Source of the DNA: Campanula takesimana
Lineage: Eukaryota; Streptophyta; Magnoliopsida; Asterales; Campanulaceae
Assembly (NCBI GenBank): GCA_026119855.1
Contig: JAOWBW010000191.1
Coordinates: forward strand, 1,054,001 to 1,118,000
Direction: 5' to 3'
DNA: 64,000 nucleotides
In this document: positions 1 to 10,199 of the stretch, piece by piece
Layout of the letters: every line of letters starts with the position of its first letter
How positions within the stretch are numbered: the stretch's first letter is position 1
Made by a program: the position numbers and the translations under genes
Notes under the pieces: model-generated
Told to the model about the DNA's origin: nothing
Databases searched by the model: none
Seen by the model: only the letters and a program-made list of their open reading frames with translations

Positions 1-77
1 TAGGGTCCAAAGTGTAACTTTAAAGTTTAGGGGCTTATTTGCTCAAAATGAAAGTAGAGGGATCAAAGTGAAAATTC

Positions 78-86
78 TATAAAAAT
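78..86 (+). promoter_or_regulatory. TATA-like box in E1 5' LTR
   Basis: CTATAAAAA is followed 35-60 bases later by pyrimidine-rich sequence, a usual plant start-site context. The same box is at 5826-5834 in the 3' LTR. If it is the promoter, the micro-ORF block and the GC palindromes lie in transcribed R/U5 sequence. Confidence 0.45.
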
Positions 87-258
87 CTTCATATACTTAT
101 CTCCCCACCTCTTCTCTCTCTGCGTGCAACATTTCAATTTCTTTCTTTTCATTACTCTCTCTGTGTTCATCGAAGGAAGAAGAAAAAGGGTAAGTTCGTC
201 CTATTTCGATTTAATTCTTTTTATTTACTTACCCGATTTAAAAACTAATTATATAAAA

Positions 259-282
259 ATGATCAGGGCGTTGAGTAGGTAA
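259..282 (+). pseudogene. LTR micro-ORF, prematurely stopped copy
   Basis: This is the 5' LTR counterpart of the 23-codon micro-ORF at 6008-6079. A TCA to TAA change at codon 8 ends it early. The surrounding nucleotides remain near identical to the 3' copy, so the constraint may lie on the RNA or splice signal rather than on a peptide. Confidence 0.4.
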
Positions 283-1397
283 TTTCTACCCGAACAAAAC
301 ATATTTCTGCGATACTTTTTCCGGAAATAGGTAAGTTACTAATTCCCTTTAAATAGTAAAATGGTCATATATTTGCAATATGTGTGATATGTGGTGAAAT
401 TATTGTGAAAAGAATTTCATTGTGATACTTGTTTATTTGGGACAAAGGGAGTATAATTATACTGGGTAAGTGACTTGGTTTGTATGCAAGCATGTATATG
501 GAGTATGTTTATATTGTGAAAATGTTAGTATAAGTGTGTGAAAGTATACTCCTATTTGTGGGACGGTAAAATATTAACTTGAATTAAATGTTAAATAAGT
601 ATATTATAAAATTATACTATTATTCTTGGGACGGGGAAATGTATGAAAGTATCCCTACATGAGTATATTGGTATATTAGAAAAATTATATTTATATTTGA
701 TACTTCTACTTGTTAATTTTGTGATTTGGGTAATATTTGTTATACTTGTAATTTTGGGACAAAGGGGTATATACAATTGGTTTTAGCTGGATGTGGAATG
801 GCTTAGAAACTCAAGTTGTAACCTTAATGGCAGTTACTAAAGTTGTATAGTTTATGTGTTATACTTTTGGGACGGAAGGAGTAAAAACGAACTAAAGAAG
901 AAATCTGGGATTTGGCCCAAAATGGGAGGGGGCGTGCGCACCCTCAATAAGGAGGCGCACGCACCCCATTGTTATCAACTAGGCAAAGTGTCTGATCAAG
1001 GGAAGCGAGCGCACCCTTTTGGGTGGGGCGCGCGCACCCTTAAGTGACCAAAAATTGTGAGGCTTCAGATGGAAGGGAGCGCGCGCACCCTATTGGGTGG
1101 GGTGTACGCACCTCCCCTGTTTTCCAGGCTTGATAGTTTGTTTAACTTGGGTACAAGAGGACAAATGTTTGTGTCATCCTTGGGGTTGTTTAGGACCCAA
1201 ATGTGAATGTATATGACTTTTATGTCGTTGATGAAAAAGATTGGGTTGTGACTAAATGTCCTTGTTATTGACTCTTTATGAGAAATCTTTCGTGTGCATC
1301 TTGTGATGTATTTGGCTTAGTTCCTTCTTGGATTCAATGCCCCGGGTTTTGTTAGCAAGTATTCATTACTGTGCTTCTTGTAAAAAGTCCAGCTGGT

Positions 1398-1605
1398 CTT
1401 GTTGTGGAGTCAGCCAATGGAAGAATTATAGTGGTACAGGTAAGTCCACTATAAGGTTTTCCATTGGGAGCTTCTGAGTCAGCCAATGGAAGAATTATAG
1501 TGGTACAGGTAAGTCCACTATAAGGTTTTCCATTGGGAGCTTCTGAGTCAGGCGGTGGGAGAATTATAGTGGCACACAAGCCAAGTTCACTATAAGGTGT
1601 CCACT
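1398..1605 (+). repeat. Three consecutive hairpin-forming repeats in E1 5' LTR
   Basis: Two near-identical units of about 69 bp and one diverged unit each contain inverted halves. CCAATGGAA pairs with TTCCATTGG and TTATAGTGG pairs with CCACTATAA around a short loop. The third unit keeps the inner stem but has a different outer stem. The same array is at about 7148-7355 in the 3' LTR. Confidence 0.75.
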
Positions 1606-2428
1606 GCGCCTTCTTTGTTTCCCCAGTCCAGATTGGCCTTGGATGGGATGAATTGATTCCTTTGGTGAGCATTAGGGTTATGACTTTGTGTCATATTTCC
1701 CTCTCTGGTTACTTGGTTCTATTGGTTATGGTTTGGTTTTCGGGATCCCGGCTTCAGCTATTTATGCTGCTCAGATGGTTTTCTCAGTTGGTTTTCTCAG
1801 ATGGTATTCTCAGACAGTTATGTTATGGGGTAAACCTTGGCTTGGTATCCACCGGAGTGTGGGCTATGTGGTAATTGTGATATATGAGTTGATGTTATCT
1901 CTCATGTTATGTATTATATGCTATGTGATTACTTGTTGATATTGTTTCTTTATGATTATCATATCAGCATGTAACGTAGTTGCATTTTAGTAGCTTACTG
2001 ATATTTATTCTCACCCTTTATTTGTTTACTGTTTTAGATAAGGCGGGTCCAGGGGATAGGACACTTGGCACGGGAGGACGTTGGAGTGGTAAGAGTTGGG
2101 ACTTGTTTTGTTAAGGTTGCATTATGTAAATGTGAAACCTTTTGGGTAGAGTACCCGTACTTTCTGTTGTCACACCTATTTTGGATCATGTTGGTGTATG
2201 TACATTTGTTTAAAAGTTTGTAAGCCTTCGGGCTAAGTACTTTTGTTGTGAAAGTTGGTTGTAAAGTTTGTTTAAAGTTAAGTGAAGTCTTTGAACTTCA
2301 AGTGTGTTTTTGCTAAACTTTATAAAAGTACATTTCGAAAACTTTTTTTAAAATAGTATTTTATAACGTCTTCCAATCGTGTCCCAAGCGTGGGGCCAAG
2401 TAGGACCACGGGACAGGGGCGCGACAGT

Positions 2429-2440
2429 TGGTATCAGAGC
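2429..2440 (+). promoter_or_regulatory. Primer-binding site, initiator-Met tRNA type
   Basis: TGGTATCAGAGC, two bases after the LTR end, is the common plant PBS complementary to the 3' end of initiator methionine tRNA. It fixes the LTR boundary and the element orientation. Confidence 0.9.
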
Positions 2441-2567
2441 TAGGTTGTAGATGGTCTAGAATGACTAGAGCTAGGTTGTAGATGGTCTAGAATGACTTAG
2501 TGACCTAGGAGGGTAGTTGGGTAGAGAGTGAGTAACGTTGAGTGTTTTATGCAGGTAATCATTGAAG

Positions 2568-3218
2568 ATGGTTGGAACAGAGGGTGATCAGTCGGGGCCT
2601 TCAGGGTCGGGTAATGCTAGAGAAGAAGTTCGAACAATGTTCCAATGTATGTTTGAAACTGTCATGAAAAAAAAAATTGACGATATAGTGGAGCATAAAA
2701 GCAAGGTTGAACCCTCAGATGTGACAAAACGAGGAGGACAGTTAAAACCACAACCCCAGCTTAGAGATAGTAGAGAATACCAAGGGACATCTTCACAAGC
2801 TAAGGAATCTTTTCAAGGGTCACATAATAGAAGAACTCAAGGTAAACGAGTATGTAGCTATTGTCGAAGGACAGGACATTCAGAGGAGAAATGTTGGAAG
2901 AAACAAGGCAAATGTATGAGATATGGTCAGTTGGGTCATTTTCAAAAGGATTGCCCTAGATTTAGGGTACAGGCATCAGGAAGTGTAGTTGGGTCTTCTC
3001 AGGGCCAAAAGAGGGTTGCTTCAGGGAAGGTTAAGGTGCAGGATAGTGTTTCTGCCATCAATCAACAACAGATTTCAGATCTTTCTAATGTGATTGGAGG
3101 TATAATTTCTATGTCTAGTTTGAGGGCACATACATTTATAGACCCTGGATCTTCGCATTCTTATGTGTCTGTGCATTTTTCTTCTCGATTGCATGTGTCT
3201 CCTGAGTATCTACCTTAG
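2568..3218 (+). pseudogene. gag: E1 gag C-terminal region with protease start, truncated
   Basis: This open frame of 216 codons begins at the first ATG after the PBS. It encodes a short low-complexity N-terminus, then a zinc knuckle of CX2CX4HX4C form (CSYCRRTGHSEEKC). A second knuckle has lost its second cysteine (CMRYGQLGHFQKDC). A retroviral-type aspartic protease motif (FIDPGSSHSYVS) follows near the end. The capsid part expected upstream of the knuckles in chromovirus Gag is missing, so the protein is internally deleted. Known family function: Gag packages element RNA and protease matures the polyprotein. This copy could do neither fully. The frame ends in TAG inside the protease domain. 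Confidence 0.75.
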
Positions 3219-5515
3219 GTATTAGAGGTGTCTATCCTAAGGGGGAGTGTTTGATGATTGATAGAGTGTTGCGCACTTGTGATGTGCAAATTTGTGAGCA
3301 TGTTTTACTTGCTGGTTTAACTATATTGCTATAGCAAGATTTTGATAGTGTTGTGGTGGAGTCTTATATGCTAGTGTGCTTTAGTTAAGCATGGTAGATA
3401 TATGTGCTTGGCATTCATACTATTTATGCATTAAAGTTTAAATTTTTTTTAGCACAAGGTTGTGCCTGGTATTTGGTTTAGGGGGTTAGCAGTAGAGTGT
3501 TTGCATCTAAAATTGAGAATGTACCCTTTCTTTGAGAAATCTCAGATAGATTTTCTATTGAGTAGTATATGTTACTTGATGAGAAGCTTGTGTTATCTTG
3601 AGTTGTTATGGTGCAGTGTTGCAGTGTTGATATCTAGTCCAATATGCTTATAACATCGGTTGAGTTACAGGAATAGAAGCTTTAGCTTGAGATATTTCTT
3701 GACAAGGGATTCATTTTGTTTAATATATCTACGTGAGAGGCAACAGTTGTGAAATCAAGGCATTATGTCTTCTTGTTAGAGGATATATTATTTTGAGGGA
3801 GTTCAATTCAGGCATAGCTTTTGATCCTTCAATGGAGGCAACAGTAATTGGAAAAATCCTACTTCAGTAGCAGCGGTATGTAACTTGTTGAGATTGGTAT
3901 ATGGTTAAAGAATCATTGATGGATTTCTAAGGTAGCTACACTGTTAACTATATGACACAGAAATATACACTTTCTCGATGGATTGGTAAGAATGGAACGA
4001 GTTTTAATTGTTGAAACGAGAGTTGATGACAACTTCAGTATTGACATCCCTTAGTGGATTTGACTACTATTACAGTTATCTAGAAGATATGATCAGTGTT
4101 ACTATTTTCTAGTGGATATATCGAGTTTTACCATTATATTGGATCTAATCAATTCATTGTTCTTGAAGATGCCTCAAGGAGTAATTGAGATATTCATTCA
4201 TTCAGAATGATATGGTAGTTATGTATGCTTCGAGAAGATTGATTCATTATGAACCAAAATTATCCTACCCATAACTTGAGATTGATTGCGATTATACATC
4301 CATTGCATTAGCGAATGACTTTTGTGTATATTTGAAGTGCTTACCGACCATGAGAGTTGACGTATTTGTTTCCTCAAGAAGAGTTATACATGAGACAATG
4401 CAAGTAGAATACATGTTATATCATCCGGGAAAGGCAAGTGTAGTAGAGGATTTGACATATTGGAGTTTTTGTGAGTTGATACATGGTGTGATTTTGCGAT
4501 TGTGGAAGCTTTAAGTTCCTACACTATTGAATGATTTCAACCATCGAATATTATCAATGGAATTTTAACTTTTGTAACAGAGTATGTAGTCAACACTTAG
4601 TGGAACCAATGTGCATAATGGAATTCAACTACAGTTACTTGAAGAGTTACATTTTATTTGTTGACACGAGAAATTCTAAGCATTCAACTAAGTCCTTGAG
4701 TTGCGAATAATCTGGAAGTAAAATATCAGTGATCAGTTGGCTTGTCACAAACCTTTGAGATTTCTGAATGGATATGAATCTATTGTGAAAAGTTTCATTG
4801 AAGGAGTTACACTGAATAGATGAGATCAATGATGTTGATTAATAGCGGATTGATTACCAAGTTTTCTCACCTTATTTATTTTGAGAGTATAAATGTTAAT
4901 TCCAGTTGTTACTTATTTGTTCAGAATATAGTTCGATTTCATGGGATGTGTACGAGCATGGTATTAGATATGGGTTTCTTATTTACATCTTGATTTTGGC
5001 AAGCATTTCAGAAGGCCTTAGGTTCAGGATTGAGATTTAACTTGGCTTTTTATCTGCAGACAGATGGCCAGTCAGAAAGAACCATTCAGATTTTTGAGGA
5101 CATGTTGAGAACTTGTTTAGTTGATTCTTAGAATTCGTGGGATATACCTTTACTTCTCGTGGAGTTTGCTTAATATATCAGTTCTTTTGAGATTTTGGGA
5201 AGAGTTGGAAATTGGGCTTATCATCTTGTGTTACTTCCTTCTTTTGATAAGGTTTATAATGTGTTCCATATATCGATGCTACACAAATTTGTTTATGATT
5301 TTTCTCATGTATGTCTAAAGTTTTAGAGGATATTGAATCGAGTAAGTCATAGGAGGAACATTCAGTTCAAGTGATTGATTTTAGAGTTCGAGAATTGAGA
5401 ACTAAAAGAATTCCTCTTGTTAGAGTTGTGTGGAGGAAACATAATGTGAAAGAATCTACTTGAAAGCTTCGGGATTGGAATGAAAAGAAAGTATCATTGA
5501 TTGTTTGAGGGTCGA
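3219..5515 (+). pseudogene. pol: E1 pol remnant (RT/RNase H/integrase, many stops)
   Basis: No long frame survives, but pieces can be read. Near 4400-4460 is a YHPGKASVVEDL-like end of RNase H. From about 4985 to 5170 is integrase core with a TDGQSERTIQ motif and WDIPLLLVEF. From about 5250 is the integrase tail with VFHISMLHKFV, and then a chromodomain-like stretch (IPLVRVVWRKH). Order and motifs fit a Tekay/Del-type chromovirus. I could not read a convincing reverse transcriptase catalytic block between 3219 and 4390; that part is too diverged or deleted. Stops and frameshifts are scattered throughout. Confidence 0.65.
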
Positions 5516-5550
5516 GGTAAGTGAATCCTAAAATTCGGGACAAATTTTCT

Positions 5551-5565
5551 TTAAGGGGAAGTGAT
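5551..5565 (+). promoter_or_regulatory. E1 polypurine tract
   Basis: The purine-rich stretch TTAAGGGGAAGTGAT abuts the TG start of the 3' LTR. This is the expected position and composition for the plus-strand primer site. Confidence 0.75.
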
Positions 5566-8167
5566 TGTAACGACCCCAAAACCCGTTCCTATTTATTTTA
5601 TATTTTTGGGAATTTTAATTTGAACTTATGTGTGCATTTGATGTGTTAGAAAATATTTTTATAACTTGCATATATTATTTGAGCATATGTGGTAGTTAAA
5701 GTGTTAATAGAAATTTTGTTAAAAGGAATAAATGAGTTAGTTGAAACTTCAGGGTCCAAAGTGTAACTTTAAAGTTTAGGGGCTTACTTGCTCAAAATGA
5801 AAGTAGAGGGACCAAAGTGAAAATTCTATAAAAATCTTCATATACTTATCTCCCCACCTCTTCTCTCTCAGCGTGCAACATTTCAATTTCTTTCTTTTCA
5901 TTACTCTCTCCGTGTTCATCGAAGAAAGAAGAAAAAGGGTAAGTTCGTCCTATTTCGATTTAATTCTTTTTATTTACTTACCCGTTTTAAAAACTAATTA
6001 TATAAAAATGATCAGGGCGTTGAGTAGGTCATTTCTACCCGAACAAAACATATTTCTGCGATACTTTTTCCAGAAATAGGTAAGTTACTAATTCCCTTTA
6101 AATAGTAAAATGGTCATATATTTGCTATATGTGTGATATGTGGTGAAATTATTGTGAAAAGAATTTCATTGTGATACTTGTTTATTTGGGACAAAGGGAG
6201 TATAATTATACTGGGTAAGTGACTTGGTTTGTATGCAAGTATGTATATGGAGTATGTTTATATTGTGAAAATGTTAGTATAAGTGTGTGAAAGTATACTC
6301 CTATTTGTGGGACGGTAAAATATTAACTTAAATTAAATGTTAAATAAGTATATTATAAAATTATACTATTATTCTTGGGACGAGGAAATGTATGAAAGTA
6401 TCCCTAAATGAGTATATTGGTATATTAGAAAAATTATATTTATATTTGATACTTCTACTTGTTAATTTTGTGATTTGGGTAATATTTGTTATACTTGTAA
6501 TTTTGGGACAAAGGGAGTATATAGAATTGGTTTTAGCTAGATGTGGAATGGCTTAGAAACTCAAGTTGTAACCTTAATGGCAGTTACTAAAGTTGTATAG
6601 TTTATGTGTTATACTTTTGGGACGGAAGGAGTAAAAATGAACTAAAGAAGAAATCTGGGATTTGGCCCAAAATGGGAGAGGGCGTGCGCACCCTCAATAA
6701 GGAGGCGCACGCACCCCATTGTTATCAACTAGGCAAAGTGTCTGATCAAGGGAAGCGACCACACCCTTTTGGGTGGGGCGCGCGCACCCTTAAGTGACCA
6801 AAAATTGTGAGGCTTCTGATGGAAGGGAGCGCGCGCACCCTATTGGGTGGGGCGTGCGCACCTCCTCTGTTTTCCAAGATTGATAGTTTGTTTAACTTGG
6901 GTACAAGAGGACAAATGTTTGTGTCGTCCTTGGGGTTGTTTAGGACCCAAATGTGAATGTATATGACTTTTATGTCGTTGATGAAAAAGATTGGGTTGTG
7001 ACTAAATGTCCTTGTTATTGACTCTTTATGAGAAATCTTTCGTGTGCATCTTGTGATGTATTTGGCTTAGTTCCTTCTTGGATTCAATGCCCCGGGTTTT
7101 GTTAGCAAGTATTCATTACTGTGCTTCTTGTAAAAAGTCCAGCTGGTCTTGTTGTGGAGTCAGCCAATGGAAGAATTATAGTGGTACAGGTAAGTCCACT
7201 ATAAGGTTTTCCATTGGGAGCTTCTGAGTCAGCCAATGGAAGAATTATAGTGGTACAGGTAAGTCCACTATAAGGTTTTCCATTGGGAGCTTCTGAGTCA
7301 GGCGGTGGGAGAATTATAGTGGCACACAAGCCAAGTTCACTATAAGGTGTCCACTGCGCCTTCTTTGTTTCCCCAGTCCAGATTGGCCTTGGATGGGATG
7401 AATTGCTTCCTTTGGTGAGCATTAGGGTTATGACTTTGTGTCATATTTCCCTCTCTGGTTACTTGGTTCTATTGGTTATGGTTTGGTTTTCGGGATCCCG
7501 GCTTCAGCTATTTATGCTGCTCAGATGGTTTTCTCAGTTGGTTTTCTCAGATGGTATTCTCAGACAGTTATGTTATGGGGTAAACCTTGGCTTGGTATCC
7601 ACCGGAGTGTGGGCTATGTGGTAATTGTGATATATGAGTTGATGTTATCTCTCATGTTATGTATTATATGCTATGTGATTACTTGTTGATATTGTTTCTT
7701 TATGATTATCATATCAGCATGTAACGTAGTTGCATTTTAGTAGCTTACTGATATTTATTCTCACCCTTTATTTGTTTACTGTTTTAGATAAGGCGGGTCC
7801 AGGGGATAGGACACTTGGCACGGGAGGACGTTGGAGTGGTAAGAGTTGGGACTTGTTTTGTTAAGGTTGCATTATGTAAATGTGAAACCTTTTGGGTAGA
7901 GTACCCGTACTTTCTGTTGTCACACCTATTTTGGATCATGTTGGTGTATGTACATTTGTTTAAAAGTTTGTAAGCCTTCGGGCTAAGTACTTTCGTTGTG
8001 AAAGTTGGTTGTAAAGAGTTAAGTGAAGTCTTTGAACTTCAAGTGTGTTTTTGCTAAACTTTATAAAAGTACATTTCGAAAACTTTTTTTAAAATAGTGT
8101 TTTATAACGTCTTCCAATCGTGTCCCAAGCGTGGGGCCAAGTAGGACCACGGAACAGGGGCGCGACA
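5566..8167 (+). repeat. E1 3' LTR, complete
   Basis: This 2602-bp LTR runs from TGTAACGACC to GCGACA. It starts right after the polypurine tract, and its end matches the junction at 2426. It contains a TATA-like box (5826-5834), the intact micro-ORF (6008-6079), five GGGAC-type motifs (about 6187-6630), GC-rich palindromes (about 6670-6865) and the triple hairpin (about 7148-7355). Confidence 0.9.
6008..6079 (+). other. Conserved 23-codon micro-ORF next to a consensus splice donor
   Basis: The frame starts MIRALSRSFLP and ends in TAG, which overlaps the start of AG-GTAAGT, a consensus plant 5' splice site. A micro-ORF of identical length lies at 10638-10709 in the otherwise much-diverged solo LTR, with conservative replacements (E to D, I to L). 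Another GTAAGT lies about 140 bases upstream. It could be an upstream ORF, a splice-donor exon, or a constrained DNA element. No protein family is recognised. Confidence 0.4.
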
Positions 8168-8410
8168 GTCCGTCCATGGGGAGTACAATATAGGTGAAAA
8201 ACGAGGGGCTTATAGGCGTAGTGATGGCCTCCACTGATCCAGGTTTTAGAATAGTTATGAAAAAATAAGAGAAATCTTTTCCAACCATTTAGGAATAAAA
8301 ATGCGTTTTAAGTAAACTTGAACGGATAATTAATCGCACATTTCTTGAATTTTCTCCGTTTTTGCTTCTTGTCTTTGACACATTGCATTCTTTCGTTAAC
8401 AAGCGTTATT
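8168..8410. other. Unclassified sequence between E1 and minisatellite
   Basis: This is AT-rich sequence without a coding frame worth calling. I see no similarity to other parts of the window. Confidence 0.4.
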
Positions 8411-8605
8411 TCGTCAAGTCCTAGGATGGATCCCCGTTATCCTCCTAGGTCCCCGTTGAGATTCCTGTTAAATCCCTAGGAATAGTCCCCTAGGAAGGCC
8501 AATCAAGCCCTTGGATGGATCCCTGTTATCCTCCGAGAAGTTAGTCAAACCCTTGGGTGGATCCTCGTTATCCTCCAAAAGGCCAGCCAAGCCTTTGGAT
8601 GGATC
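8411..8605. repeat. 42-bp minisatellite, first block
   Basis: Degenerate units contain GGATCCCCGTTATCCTCC and an AGTCAAG(C/T)CCTTGG-like half. The same repeat resumes at 9902-10199. Because 42 is a multiple of three, a long reading frame appears on the minus strand, but it is only repeat periodicity. Confidence 0.75.
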
Positions 8606-9901
8606 CCCAAAATTTGGTAGGCTTAGTCGCACACCTACTAAATTAGACCTGAACTCGGCCACTAATAATGTAATTAGGGTAAGTCAGGGTCGATCCACGA
8701 AGAACGATGATTATTTGCAAACAGTCACTTGACCAGATTGGGGGTTTGATTTGATTATAATTAAATCCTAGACGGGAAATTAAACTAATTGTGATTAAAA
8801 CAATGATTAAAAAGCACTTCAGATTTGATACTGTCACCGGATTTTAATTCTAATATCACTGATAATTCTGATCTCCGTTAATTTTATTCACTCGATTACG
8901 AGATGTATTTCAATCTCTGTCTCTTCTTTCAGAATAGTTTATAGCAGTGGCACACTCACTATAAACCCTAATTAAAATTAAACCTAAACTGGCACAGAAA
9001 AGGTCTAAAGATTAATTGATGAAGTTTTAAGAGACTAAAATCAAGAACGCATTCTAAAAATAATTTAGATAATCGTCTAATCTTGCATACTCCCCAAATT
9101 GCTATGGCACATACACAATTCGTGGAGATGCTACAATGAAAACCCTAATTCTGGCACAGAACGAGTAATCTAGCAAAGATCAATAAAGAGGACAAGTAAA
9201 TTGGCCAGATTTACAAACCCTATAAATTAATCTAAAACGGTACAAGCAAGATTATGAACAAGAATTAATAAAGAAAAAAGAAATACCTCAATAGAAATAA
9301 AAACCCGGATCAAGATCTCAAATCCAAAGTAATGAAGTTTTAGTTCTCCATGAAAAAGCTCAAAATCCCCAAGATGAAAAGAAGAAAATACGTACTGTTC
9401 TCTTTTTTACCAGCAAAGTTGATCACCCCTAATCCTCCTCTTTTTACTAATTAATGACTAATCCCAATAAAACCAAAAAAATACTTAATAAAATAATAAA
9501 ATCCCCCACACTCGGCCGCCAGAATGAAGTACGGAGGCTGACTTTCGAAAATTTGCAAATCAGTCCCTGGAGTTTCAATAATTGCAGTTTAATCCTCCAA
9601 ATTGCGGAAATCACAAAACAGCCCATCTATTTCTAGAAATTGCAGTTTGGCCCCTGCACTCTTCCTACAGTTAACTTTGACTTGACTTTGACTACTTGAC
9701 CATCGAGACAAACGTTGAAGCTCACCAAAAATTACATCCGGGGAAATAATTAAATAATAACGACTATTCTACCCCGGATTACAATAAAGCTCAAATGATA
9801 AAATAATGTCTCAATTACATCAAATCTAGTCTAAGTACATCAAAATAAGTGAAAAACATAGTAAATACTAGTGAAATAAATAGTCCAAAATCCGCCACAT
9901 C
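8606..9901. mobile_element. Unclassified insert of about 1.3 kb splitting the 42-bp minisatellite
   Basis: The minisatellite stops at GGATCCCC and restarts at CCCGTTATCC, so the intervening block looks inserted. It carries GGTAAGTCAGGGTCGATCC near the left and, near 9555-9655, several ATTGCAGTTT-CCCTG motifs of the kind seen in Tat LTRs and leaders. It has no coding capacity. I found no clear terminal repeats or target duplication, so its class (solo LTR, LARD fragment or other) is open. Confidence 0.4.
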
Positions 9902-10199
9902 ACCCGTTATCCTCCAAAGAAGTCAGTCAAGTCCTAGGATGGATCCCCGTTATCCTCCTAGGTCCCCGTTGAGATTCCCTTTAAATCCCTAGGAATAGTC
10001 CCTTAGGAAGGCCAATCAAGCCCTTGGATAGATCCCTGTTATCCTCCGAGAAGTTAGTCAAACCCTTGGGTGGATCCCCGTTATCCTCCAAGAAGTCAGT
10101 CAAGTCCTTGGATGGGTCCCTGTTATCCTCCGAGAAGTTAGTCAAAACCTTGGATGGATCCCCGTTATCCTCCAAGAAGCCAGTCAAGTCCTTAGGAAT
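9902..10199. repeat. 42-bp minisatellite, second block
   Basis: About six units of 42 bp are present, for example starting ATCCTCCGAGAAGTTAGTC and ATCCTCCAAGAAGTCAGTC, which alternate. The array is interrupted by the solo LTR; its edge sequence resumes right after it at 12311. Confidence 0.8.
10195..10199 (+). repeat. Target-site duplication, left copy (GGAAT)
   Basis: GGAAT here and at 12311-12315 bracket the solo LTR exactly. The flanks rejoin to a sequence resembling the minisatellite edge seen near 8478-8490. Confidence 0.9.

Larger units (their letters stand above)
1..2426 (+). repeat. E1 5' LTR (truncated by window start)
   Basis: The sequence matches 5742-8167 almost base for base. 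It ends in ACA directly before the primer-binding site, as expected for a TG...CA LTR. By comparison with the complete 3' copy about 175 bases are missing at the left. It contains a TATA-like box, a conserved block with consensus splice donors, GC-rich palindromes (about 915-1115) and a run of three hairpins (about 1398-1600). Confidence 0.9.
1..8167 (+). mobile_element. E1: decayed Ty3/gypsy chromovirus-like LTR retrotransposon (5' end outside window)
   Basis: Two long direct repeats flank a 3.1-kb interior that starts with a plant initiator-Met tRNA type primer-binding site and ends with a purine-rich tract. The interior carries a gag with zinc knuckles, a protease motif, and much-mutated RNase H and integrase remains in the normal Ty3/gypsy order. 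The integrase and chromodomain-like tail resemble Tekay/Del chromoviruses. The interior is short for that group, so pol has lost sequence as well as frame. The two LTRs differ by only a few substitutions plus a short indel near 2262/8010, so insertion seems fairly recent although the genes are already degenerate. That suggests the copy was mobilised by enzymes from another element. The upstream target duplication lies outside the window; the five bases after the 3' LTR are GTCCG. Confidence 0.85.
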
